DNA from: an uncultured Nitrosomonas sp.
GTDB lineage: Bacteria > Pseudomonadota > Gammaproteobacteria > Burkholderiales > Nitrosomonadaceae
DNA length: 64,000 nt
Reading direction: 5' to 3'
NCBI GenBank assembly: GCA_949281375.1
Contig: CASDLT010000038.1
Coordinates: 62,001-126,000, forward strand
This document shows positions 56,969-64,000 of this stretch, in pieces. The translations under genes were made by a program, and so were the position numbers. The notes under the pieces were generated by a model. It saw only the letters and a list, made by a program, of their open reading frames with translations. It searched no databases and had not been told where the DNA came from. The first letter of the stretch is position 1; every line of letters begins with the position of its first letter.

Positions 56969-57610
56969 ATGTCCAATTGCAATCTTGATAATTTTTCGAA
57001 AGCCGCTCAATCAGGCCCGCAATATATTCTCGCCCCGCTGCCTTACGCCAATAATGCACTAGAACCCATAATCACCGCCAATACACTGAGTTTTCATTAC
57101 GGCAAGCATCATAAAACATATGTCGACAATTTGAACAATCTGCTGGCCAACAGTGATCTGGCAGGTCAATCGCTCGAGCACATCATCAAGGCCACGGCCG
57201 GCCAGGCCGATAAGGCGGCCATTTTCAATAATGCCGCACAAGTATGGAATCACATGTTCTATTGGCACAGCCTGAAACCAAATGGCGGCGGCGAACCTTC
57301 CGGCACGCTCAAGCAGAAAATCGATACGTCGTTTGGCAGTTTGGATGCCTGCAAAAAAGAATTTGCTCAAGCTGCACTGACGCAATTCGGCAGTGGCTGG
57401 GCCTGGCTCGTCGCGGATGGCGATAAGATCACCGTTGTAAAAACCGGCAACGCCGAAACCCCGCTGACTAAGAATGTCCGGCCATTGCTGACCATCGATG
57501 TCTGGGAACATGCTTATTACCTGGATTACCAAAACCGGCGTGCTGATTATGTCAACACGATACTCGACAAACTGATCAACTGGGATTTTGCCGCGGCTAA
57601 TCTGGGATAA
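56969..57610 (+). CDS. sodB: Superoxide dismutase, Fe/Mn family (likely Fe)
   Basis: 213 residues from ATG 56969, preceded by AAGGAG; a frame opened at 56903 is not supported. Metal ligands are in '[13 protein letters not shown]', '[12 protein letters not shown]' and '[15 protein letters not shown]'. The N-terminus has an extra ~20 residues before '[13 protein letters not shown]' but no signal peptide. '[13 protein letters not shown]' fits the Fe type. It removes superoxide, a by-product of ammonia oxidation and respiration. Confidence 0.95.
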   Translation: MSNCNLDNFSKAAQSGPQYILAPLPYANNALEPIITANTLSFHYGKHHKTYVDNLNNLLANSDLAGQSLEHIIKATAGQADKAAIFNNAAQVWNHMFYWHSLKPNGGGEPSGTLKQKIDTSFGSLDACKKEFAQAALTQFGSGWAWLVADGDKITVVKTGNAETPLTKNVRPLLTIDVWEHAYYLDYQNRRADYVNTILDKLINWDFAAANLG

Positions 57611-57619
57611 TTTTGATCG

Positions 57620-58264
57620 ATGACTGACATTACCATCGCCCTGTCAAAGGGGCGAATTTTCGAAGACACGGCCCCGTTATTGAAAGCAGCGGGCATCGTT
57701 GCGCTGGATGATCCAGAATCTTCGCGTAAATTGATTCTTGCCACCAACAAAGCCAGTGTTCGCCTCATCATCGTACGGGCATCCGATGTGCCGACCTACG
57801 TGCAATATGGTGCAGCGGATCTGGGCATCGCCGGGAAGGATGTACTGCTCGAACACGGCAGCGCAGGATTATATCAGCCGCTGGATCTCAACATCGCCCG
57901 CTGCAAGATGATGGTAGCGGTGCCCGAAGGTTTTGATTATGATTCTGCAGTCCGTCAGGGCGCGCGGTTACGCATCGCAACCAAGTATGTGCAAACTGCC
58001 CGCGAGCATTTTTCTGAAAAAGGCGTTCATGTCGACTTGATCAAGCTGTATGGCTCAATGGAACTGGCGCCTCTGGTCGGACTGGCGGATGCCATCGTCG
58101 ATCTGGTATCGAGCGGCAATACCTTAAAAGCCAACCACTTGGTGGCCGTTGAGGAAATCATGCCGATTTCGGCGCGGCTGATCATCAATCAGGCTGCGTT
58201 GAAACTCAAGCGCGACATCATTCAGCCGGTTCTGGAGGCTTTCTCCCAGGCCATTCCGCGCTAG
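57620..58264 (+). CDS. hisG: ATP phosphoribosyltransferase, short form
   Basis: 214 residues, the short form lacking the C-terminal regulatory domain, so it should need HisZ, which is not in this window. Signatures '[18 protein letters not shown]' and '[15 protein letters not shown]', '[15 protein letters not shown]'. First step of histidine synthesis. It starts 9 bp after sodB and is followed by hisD 40 bp downstream. Confidence 0.97.
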   Translation: MTDITIALSKGRIFEDTAPLLKAAGIVALDDPESSRKLILATNKASVRLIIVRASDVPTYVQYGAADLGIAGKDVLLEHGSAGLYQPLDLNIARCKMMVAVPEGFDYDSAVRQGARLRIATKYVQTAREHFSEKGVHVDLIKLYGSMELAPLVGLADAIVDLVSSGNTLKANHLVAVEEIMPISARLIINQAALKLKRDIIQPVLEAFSQAIPR

Positions 58265-58304
58265 ATAATCAACCCTGGCATCCTTTCGATTTTCAACGTT
58301 ACCC

Positions 58305-59609
58305 ATGATCAACATCAAACGTTTTAACTCAGCAGATTCAGACTTCAAGACTCAGCTTGCCGCATTATTGGCTTTTGAAAACGCACAGGATGATGCGGTT
58401 GAAACTACCGTGGCGCGCATCCTTACAGACATCCGCTCTCGCAAGGATGCGGCGCTGATTGAATATACCCGTCAGTTTGACCGGCTGGTGGCAACGTCAG
58501 CCGCCGACCTGACGCTGACACCGCAGCAACTTCAGCACTCGCTCGACACCTTGCCGTCCAATCAGCGGACGGCCTTGGAACAGGCAGCCGAGCGCGTGCG
58601 CAGTTACCATGAAAAGCAGCTAATGAACTCCTGGCAATACACCGATGCCGATGACACGCTGTTGGGTCAGAAAGTCACGCCATTGGATCGCGTGGGTTTG
58701 TATGTGCCCGGGGGTAAGGCGTCTTACCCTTCATCGGTTCTGATGAACGCCATTCCTGCTAAAGTAGCTGGTGTCAGGGAATTGATCATGGTCGTTCCGA
58801 CACCGGACGGCGAACGGAATGACCTGGTTTTGGCAGCGGCTGCAATCAGCAAAGTCGATCGCGTCTTTACCATCGGAGGTGCTCAGGCTGTCGGAGCGCT
58901 GGCCTATGGCACCGAATCCATCCCGCAGGTGGATAAAATCGTAGGACCGGGCAATGCGTATGTAGCGGCCGCAAAACGTCGGGTTTTTGGCATCGTCGGC
59001 ATCGATATGGTGGCAGGCCCATCGGAAATCCTGATCATTTGTGATGGTGGCACCAATCCGGATTGGATTGCCATGGACATGTTTTCACAGGCTGAACACG
59101 ATGAGCTTGCGCAATCCATTCTGTTGTCGCCGGATGCGCAGTTTCTGGACCAGGTTACGGAAAGCATGCACCGCCTGCTTGCCAAACTACCGCGGCAAAA
59201 TGTCATTCGCGCTTCCCTGGAAAATCGCGGTGCCTTGATTCAGGTCAGAGATCTGGATGAAGCGTGCGACATCGCCAACACCATCGCTCCCGAGCATCTG
59301 GAATTATCCGTTGAGCAGCCAGAGCATTGGGTCAATGCCATCCGTCATGCCGGAGCCATTTTTCTCGGCCGCAACGCATGTGAAGCGCTGGGCGATTATT
59401 GCGCCGGCCCCAACCATGTTCTACCCACTTCCCGCACCGCGCGGTTTTCCTCTCCACTGGGCGTTTATGATTTTCAGAAACGCAGCAGTTTGATTCAGGT
59501 TTCACAGCAAGGCGCTGCAAAACTGGGAGAAATCGCATCAATACTGGCTTATGGTGAGGGCTTGCAAGCGCATGCACTGTCCGCAGAGTATCGATATAAG
59601 CACCGCTAG
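58305..59609 (+). CDS. hisD: Histidinol dehydrogenase
   Basis: 434 residues, normal length. '[20 protein letters not shown]', '[14 protein letters not shown]', '[20 protein letters not shown]' and '[11 protein letters not shown]' are diagnostic, with zinc-binding '[10 protein letters not shown]' and 'AGPNHVLPT'. It oxidises histidinol to histidine in two NAD-dependent steps. Pairing with hisG is common in betaproteobacteria. Confidence 0.98.
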   Translation: MINIKRFNSADSDFKTQLAALLAFENAQDDAVETTVARILTDIRSRKDAALIEYTRQFDRLVATSAADLTLTPQQLQHSLDTLPSNQRTALEQAAERVRSYHEKQLMNSWQYTDADDTLLGQKVTPLDRVGLYVPGGKASYPSSVLMNAIPAKVAGVRELIMVVPTPDGERNDLVLAAAAISKVDRVFTIGGAQAVGALAYGTESIPQVDKIVGPGNAYVAAAKRRVFGIVGIDMVAGPSEILIICDGGTNPDWIAMDMFSQAEHDELAQSILLSPDAQFLDQVTESMHRLLAKLPRQNVIRASLENRGALIQVRDLDEACDIANTIAPEHLELSVEQPEHWVNAIRHAGAIFLGRNACEALGDYCAGPNHVLPTSRTARFSSPLGVYDFQKRSSLIQVSQQGAAKLGEIASILAYGEGLQAHALSAEYRYKHR

Positions 59610-59652
59610 GTCTCGCGTGGCCATGGCTCAGCGATAGGTGCAGAACACTATC

Positions 59653-60468
59653 ATGCCGGTGATCACATCACGTCAGCACTCCTTGATCAAGCTATTGATC
59701 AAACTGGAAAAATCATCACAGCATCGTAAAAAATCGAATCTCACACTATTGGACGGAATCCATCTGATCCAGATTTACAGTTCGGTACTGGGAACGCCGG
59801 AACATCTGGTTGTCAGTCAATCCTACATCGATGATACCGCCAACAGACGATTCATCAGTATGCTATTTGGCGACGCGCTTTCGGAAGTCATCGTCATCAG
59901 TGATGCCCTGTTCAAGCAAATATCGCCGGTGAAGAACCCCACCGGCATCCTCGCGCTGATTGCAATTCCTGACCTGACGCCCGACGTCAGCATTAAAAAG
60001 GAAAGTTTCAGTGTTTTATTAGAAACCATTCAGGATCCGGGCAATCTGGGCTCGATCTTGCGTTCAGCTGCGGCTGCAAATGCCAGGGACATTTATCTAT
60101 CCCCTCACTGCGCCGATGCCTGGTCTCCGAAAACCCTGCGTGCTGCGATGGGCGCGCATTTCTTTCTCCGTATCCACGAAAACAGCGATCTGCAAACGGT
60201 TGCTGCGCAATTTGCCGGCATGGTCATTACCACATCGATCCAAGCCAGCAAAAATTTATTTGAAATCTCCCTCGCCGGGCCCATCGCATTTGTATTTGGA
60301 AACGAAGGAGCCGGCCTCTCGAAAGAAATCATTAAAGCCTGCGATGAAAATATCTCCATCCCCATGCCCGGCAAAACAGAATCATTGAACGCCGCTGCAG
60401 CCGCCGCCATCTGTTTTTTCGAAAAAGTCCGACAAGACAGCGTTCATACTATCTCAGGCAAAGTTTGA
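59653..60468 (+). CDS. TrmH/SpoU-family RNA 2'-O-methyltransferase
   Basis: 271 residues from ATG 59653; an in-frame GTG at 59638 is possible. N-terminal substrate-binding domain, then the SPOUT knot with 'LLETIQDPGNLGSILRSAAA', 'IAFVFGNEGAGLSKEI' and 'IPMPGKTESLNAAAAAAIC', the three family motifs. It methylates a ribose in rRNA or tRNA; the position is not deducible. It lies 43 bp after hisD. Confidence 0.93.
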   Translation: MPVITSRQHSLIKLLIKLEKSSQHRKKSNLTLLDGIHLIQIYSSVLGTPEHLVVSQSYIDDTANRRFISMLFGDALSEVIVISDALFKQISPVKNPTGILALIAIPDLTPDVSIKKESFSVLLETIQDPGNLGSILRSAAAANARDIYLSPHCADAWSPKTLRAAMGAHFFLRIHENSDLQTVAAQFAGMVITTSIQASKNLFEISLAGPIAFVFGNEGAGLSKEIIKACDENISIPMPGKTESLNAAAAAAICFFEKVRQDSVHTISGKV

Positions 60469-60620
60469 AAAAGAACAGGGTGAGCTATGAGTTTCTATTG
60501 AATCTGATTACATCACTCCATGTCAGCCACAGTGAATTCTCCGAGTTTCCTCGGATGGAACAAAATCATGCAGCGGTGTATGATACCGCACCCGGTCAAA
60601 CCGCATTTTTTGGAGTGTCT

Positions 60621-60965
60621 ATGAAAATCTCTGCTTTCTTCGCCGTCCTTCTCGTGGGATGCCTATCATTGAACATCGCCCATGCTTCTGCCTCTGCTCA
60701 AGACGCCTCCAAGGCAACTCAAGCCGCCAAGTTAGCGGATAACGAGGGCATCGTCGTTTCCCATATGGACGCTGGCGGTTATACCTATATGGAACTGGAC
60801 AACGGCGGAAATAAATTCTGGATCGCTGCGCCAACCACCACGGTCAATAACGGCGATCATGTCCGTTTCGTCGAAAACATGGTCATGACGAACTTCACCA
60901 GTAAAACGTTGAATCGTACCTTCAGTACACTTATTTTTGTGACCTCCACTGAAATCAAAAAATAA
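60621..60965 (+). CDS. NrfJ-like small periplasmic protein
   Basis: 114 residues from ATG 60621, preceded by TTTGGAG; the long frame from 60465 is not supported. Signal peptide 'VLLVGCLSLNIAHASA'. The mature domain has 'GGYTYMELDNGGNKFWIAAP' and 'SKTLNRTFSTLIFVTS', the pattern of small OB-like NrfJ-related proteins found near cytochrome genes in some bacteria. Function unknown. No haem motif. Confidence 0.75.
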   Translation: MKISAFFAVLLVGCLSLNIAHASASAQDASKATQAAKLADNEGIVVSHMDAGGYTYMELDNGGNKFWIAAPTTTVNNGDHVRFVENMVMTNFTSKTLNRTFSTLIFVTSTEIKK

Positions 60966-61097
60966 CAAATCTAAAAACTTCGCAAAACACTCGCGCTCGC
61001 CGATCTCACCCAGGCTTGACGGTCTGATGATGAGCTAATGCGCTAAAAAAGTCATTTTACGCAACGTTTTTTCGAATCGTTCTCCGGAAATCCTCTC

Positions 61098-61243
61098 GGA
61101 AAATACCGATTAATCCGGCGAACGAGAGGAAGCGTAAGGTGCACGGAACGCAGCGACTGAAACCTATCAACATGATAGGCAAGGGGACAGTACCGTCGCA
61201 TAGCGACGGGAGTTGCTCATGCTGCGAATTGATCGGCGTTTAA
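61098..61243 (+). repeat. Dispersed MITE-like repeat, copy D
   Basis: About 146 bp. Left end GGAAAATACCGATTAATCC and right end GAATTGATCGGCGTTTAA are imperfect inverted copies. Inner blocks GTGCACGGAACGCAGC and the hairpin CCTATCAACATGATAGG match the other copies. It differs by a private hairpin (61193-61209) in place of the common right-hand block. It sits in the ~680 bp gap after the NrfJ-like gene. Confidence 0.7.
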
Positions 61244-61331
61244 CCAGCATCGACAAGGCATCACGAATTCGGATCCCGGCACTGCTGGAGGCAGAAGTTT
61301 TTTCGACTATCTTGAACAGCAACGAATTCAA

Positions 61332-61505
61332 TCACGGCGTCCAACACCCATAGGTATCTCTGCAAGCTACGGTCATCTTATTCCATGTTTTGAAGTAACC
61401 TACGCCTGCGTCGTTCATGCGACGGCACAAAGCGGTATCACCATGAACCCGTATCAGATCATTGAAAAGCGTCGTTGCTCGATCATGGCCTGATTCGTTA
61501 CTCAC
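61332..61505 (-). CDS. Possible small ORF or gene remnant, unknown
   Basis: A 57-codon minus-strand frame from GTG 61503-61505 to TGA 61332-61334, with a protein-like composition: 'DRATTLFNDLIRVHGD', 'MNDAGVGYFKTWNKM', 'ACRDTYGCW'. The frame stays open further upstream to about 61553. No ribosome site is visible. It may be the tail of a lost gene. Reported only because the rest of 60966-61608 holds nothing but a repeat. Confidence 0.25.
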   Translation of the reverse strand: MSNESGHDRATTLFNDLIRVHGDTALCRRMNDAGVGYFKTWNKMTVACRDTYGCWTP

Positions 61506-61644
61506 TGTCGGGCAATATCTAAATTTTGATCTATCACCCAGACTTCAATTAGGTTACTATGAATTTTAATCATCGATTGAAAACAGTTTGAGTTTTAAAC
61601 GTCAGACTATGAGTTTAGCCTGGCATAAAGAGGCGATCACGACT

Positions 61645-62145
61645 ATGTTTAATTTAGGTTCCATGCTGAATCTAGGTTCTACCGAACCTGTTTTAGGCAG
61701 CGCATCAACAATCGTTGAATGCACTGCCGCCGAGCTGTTTGAATTTATCGGAGATAACCTATTTCAAAATTATCCGCTCTGGTCTCCGGAAGTGAAAGAG
61801 CTTGAGAAAATCACGCCTGGTCCTGTGCAATTAGGAACAATCGGACGACAAGTACGCGTGGATCAGGGACGCCGCTCAGAATCCCGTTTCAGAATATCCG
61901 ACTTCATTCCTGAACAACGTTTAACATTTTCCGGCATCTCCGATCCGTATCGCTGTTCATATGAATTGCAGGCTGGGCATCTCGAGAATTCGACAAAATT
62001 AACATTTACATTTGAGTTACTGGAGTTATTGATAGTGATGCGTCCTTTTGAAGCGCTGGTTCGTGCTTCCATCAAGGATGGGGTTTCCAAAACGGTTCAG
62101 AATATCAAACAACTGGCTGAAGCCGAGAAATTGAAGCGCAACTGA
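61645..62145 (+). CDS. SRPBCC (START/polyketide-cyclase-like) protein
   Basis: 166 residues from ATG 61645, chosen for AGAGGCGA upstream; ATG at 61609 and 61663 are alternatives. The fold is suggested by 'GSASTIVECTAAELFEFIGD' then 'FQNYPLWSPEVKELEKITPG', and the amphipathic C-terminal helix, as in SRPBCC ligand-binding proteins. No catalytic motif is evident. An O-methyltransferase gene follows 137 bp downstream on the same strand; the pair recalls secondary-metabolite tailoring, but no other biosynthetic gene is visible. Confidence 0.78.
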   Translation: MFNLGSMLNLGSTEPVLGSASTIVECTAAELFEFIGDNLFQNYPLWSPEVKELEKITPGPVQLGTIGRQVRVDQGRRSESRFRISDFIPEQRLTFSGISDPYRCSYELQAGHLENSTKLTFTFELLELLIVMRPFEALVRASIKDGVSKTVQNIKQLAEAEKLKRN

Positions 62146-62282
62146 TATGAGTGGCAGCATAAAGCAATTACACAAACCAGCCGTTCATAAATAAGAAAGA
62201 AATCAGTCACGATTGGCTTAAACATATCACTGTGACCAAACAATCGTTTAATTCGCAAAATTTATCCGTAAAAGGTAATCAT

Positions 62283-63320
62283 ATGGCACAAGACAAATTT
62301 TCCGATATTCAGATACCGCAGGTAGACGATCGTCCGGTTTGGGATGTAATTTTTGCGATTTATGGTTATCCTGCGCTGCTTCTAGCGCACCGACTCAAGA
62401 TTTTCACCACTCTGGCTCAGAAAAGCTGCACAGTGTTGGAAGTCTGTGAAGCGCTTAATCTTAAACCACGTCCAGTTGAAGCATTATTGACGACGGCGAC
62501 CTCACTGGGATTTCTATCTCTCCATGAGGAACGCTACAGTCTAACGCCCGTCACCGAGGTCTATCTACTCGAGAGCAGTCCGAATTACTTTGGATTTTTC
62601 TGGGACATGATGACGAATAATCATCAGGTGTCTTCGATTGCTAGCCTAGAACAAGCCATTCTCACGGATAAGCCTCAAGTGTATGGCGGCAATAATCTAT
62701 TCAAAACCCATGAGGAACAGATCGAATTACTGCAACGATTCACAGCCGGAATGCACAGCATCAGCATTACTTCTGCGTTGGTGTGGCCGACAATCATGGA
62801 TTTTTCCAAACATCGGATTATGCTTGACATTGGCGGTGGCTCTGGCGCGCATTCCATTGGAGCAGCCATTAAACTGCCAAACCTGGAACTTGCTCTAACA
62901 ATGGATTTTCCTCAGGTATGCGAAGTGGCCGAAACCTATATTGCTCAGTATAAAATGCAGGATCGCGTTAAAACACATGCCGCGAACATCTGGCAGGACC
63001 ATTGGCCGGCTGCTGACCTCCATTTTTTCTCTAATATGTATCATGACTGGATGCCCGACAAATGTCATTTCCTGACCGTCAAGAGCTTCAATAGCCTAGA
63101 ACCGGGTGGAAGAATTGTCGTTCACGAAATGCTTTACAGCGACGACAAAACCGGTCCGTTTGCGATGGCCGGATTCAGCATGGTCATGATGGGATGGACA
63201 GAAGGAAAAATGTATTCTGGTCGGGAATTGACCAGGATGCTGGATGAAGTTGGATTTGAAGACATCCAAATTCATAAGGCATTTGGCTATCACAGCATTG
63301 TGACTGGTATCAAACCCTAG
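62283..63320 (+). CDS. SAM-dependent O-methyltransferase (acetylserotonin/hydroxyneurosporene type)
   Basis: 345 residues from ATG 62283, preceded by AAAGGTAA. An N-terminal winged-helix dimerisation domain (about 10-100, 'IYGYPALLLAHRLKIFTTLA') is followed by a Rossmann domain with SAM motif I 'IMLDIGGGSGAHSIGAAIKL', 'FSNMYHDWMPDKC' with a His-Asp pair, and 'EPGGRIVVHEML'. Substrate unknown. An in-frame GTG at 62232 would add 17 residues. Confidence 0.9.
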   Translation: MAQDKFSDIQIPQVDDRPVWDVIFAIYGYPALLLAHRLKIFTTLAQKSCTVLEVCEALNLKPRPVEALLTTATSLGFLSLHEERYSLTPVTEVYLLESSPNYFGFFWDMMTNNHQVSSIASLEQAILTDKPQVYGGNNLFKTHEEQIELLQRFTAGMHSISITSALVWPTIMDFSKHRIMLDIGGGSGAHSIGAAIKLPNLELALTMDFPQVCEVAETYIAQYKMQDRVKTHAANIWQDHWPAADLHFFSNMYHDWMPDKCHFLTVKSFNSLEPGGRIVVHEMLYSDDKTGPFAMAGFSMVMMGWTEGKMYSGRELTRMLDEVGFEDIQIHKAFGYHSIVTGIKP

Positions 63321-63367
63321 CCTTTTCTGTTTCTGGTGTACTGAACATCAGTTAACGCTTCTTTCGA

Positions 63368-64000
63368 TTATGGGATGTTGCGGGCATCGAAGGGATAATG
63401 ACGCGGCAAATGCTGAACACTGATCCACTGATCAGTCGTGAAGGCTGCGACAGCCCAAGCGCCATTGAAACGGCCAATGCCGGAATTCTTTTCACCGCCA
63501 AAGGGACTGTAGGGCAAATCGTTGACCGGTTGATCATTGATATGCGCCATGCCCGCTTCGAGTTGTTGCGCGAAGCGCAGGCCACGCTCGATATCTTGCG
63601 TAAACACTGCCGCAGCCAGTCCAAGATCGGTGTCATTGGCGATAGCCAGCGCCTCGGCTTCATTTCGCGCACGCATGATGGGCACGATCGGCCCGAACGA
63701 TTCCGTTTGAGCCAGCGGCATCTGATTCGTCACGCGATCGAATACATGAGGCGGCAGCACCCAGCCACTCGCTTCGCCGCCAACCACCTGCTGCGCGCCG
63801 GATGAAACCGCCTGCTGAATCCGTTGCTGCAAGCCTTTCAATTGACTTTCATTGATAATCGGGCCGACTAAGGTATCGGGGGCATCGGGATCACCCGCTT
63901 TCAATTGCCGCACCCGTTCCGCAAAACGCTGCACGAAATCATCGTGGCGTTGTTCGTCGACGATGATGCGGTTGATGCTCATGCAGGTCTGGCCCTGGTG
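63368..64000 (-). CDS. Aldehyde dehydrogenase family protein, C-terminal part (5' end outside window)
   Basis: The last 210 residues, running off the right edge in frame. The catalytic Cys is visible five residues from the edge, in '[15 protein letters not shown]', and '[18 protein letters not shown]' and '[15 protein letters not shown]' give the cofactor Glu and C-terminal motifs. This is an NAD(P)-dependent aldehyde oxidation enzyme, possibly vanillin/benzaldehyde type; substrate not determinable from this part. Confidence 0.93.
   Translation of the reverse strand, partial: HQGQTCMSINRIIVDEQRHDDFVQRFAERVRQLKAGDPDAPDTLVGPIINESQLKGLQQRIQQAVSSGAQQVVGGEASGWVLPPHVFDRVTNQMPLAQTESFGPIVPIMRARNEAEALAIANDTDLGLAAAVFTQDIERGLRFAQQLEAGMAHINDQPVNDLPYSPFGGEKNSGIGRFNGAWAVAAFTTDQWISVQHLPRHYPFDARNIP

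Overview
The window looks like a chromosomal segment of a Nitrosomonas-type ammonia-oxidising betaproteobacterium. The best single marker is the His-rich periplasmic protein SmbP (20176-20520), a family described from Nitrosomonas europaea. Supporting signs are the order polA / LOG-family / DUF2782 / thrB / BPSS1780-family, a hopanoid RND transporter (HpnN), a PEP-CTERM sorting tail, a short-form HisG and moderate GC content. No rRNA, tRNA, CRISPR array, phage or intact insertion sequence was seen. The genus is an inference, not a database result.

Layout. 0-2.4 kb: end of an FtsX-like permease, hemW and a formate/nitrite-family channel. 2.6-8.7 kb: polA, divergent from a LOG-family gene, then DUF2782, thrB and a BPSS1780-type membrane protein. 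8.7-12.5 kb: a minus-strand run read queD, tatD, ankyrin protein, SDR, ald, with a radical SAM gene divergent from queD. 13.4-24 kb: an alginate-export-type porin with a clear terminator, an alpha/beta hydrolase, an LpxK-like protein with eroded catalytic motifs, DUF4126-SHOCT and UspA, an unknown protein, smbP, an EEP phosphatase divergent from a CDP-alcohol phosphatidyltransferase, and a REC-EAL regulator. 23.6-31 kb: a large hybrid histidine kinase tail to tail with that regulator, an M1-like peptidase and a ChaN-PDZ protein. 31-40 kb: purL, nnr, a His-rich secreted protein, a decayed VCBS/RTX adhesin fragment, mnmA and a NUDIX gene. 40-45 kb: dedA, hpnN and an APC permease. 45-53 kb: a 1300-residue FG-GAP/RTX protein, glutathione peroxidase, a HIRAN-like membrane protein, RNase T2, hemerythrin and a broken HAF/PEP-CTERM gene. 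53.6-60.5 kb: purE-purK-purC, an orphan exbD, sodB, hisG-hisD and a TrmH-family methyltransferase. 60.6-64 kb: an NrfJ-like periplasmic protein, a SRPBCC protein with an O-methyltransferase, and the 3' part of an aldehyde dehydrogenase.

Most genes are housekeeping (purine and histidine synthesis, tRNA modification, replication and repair), mixed with an envelope and secreted-protein theme. The less ordinary content is: a four-copy dispersed repeat of about 145 bp with inverted ends, which looks like a small non-autonomous mobile element; the LpxK pseudoenzyme candidate; two seven-repeat FG-GAP blocks, each followed by a calcium-binding module, in one protein; two secreted-protein pseudogenes (VCBS/RTX and HAF/PEP-CTERM); and several small secreted or His-rich proteins of unknown role.
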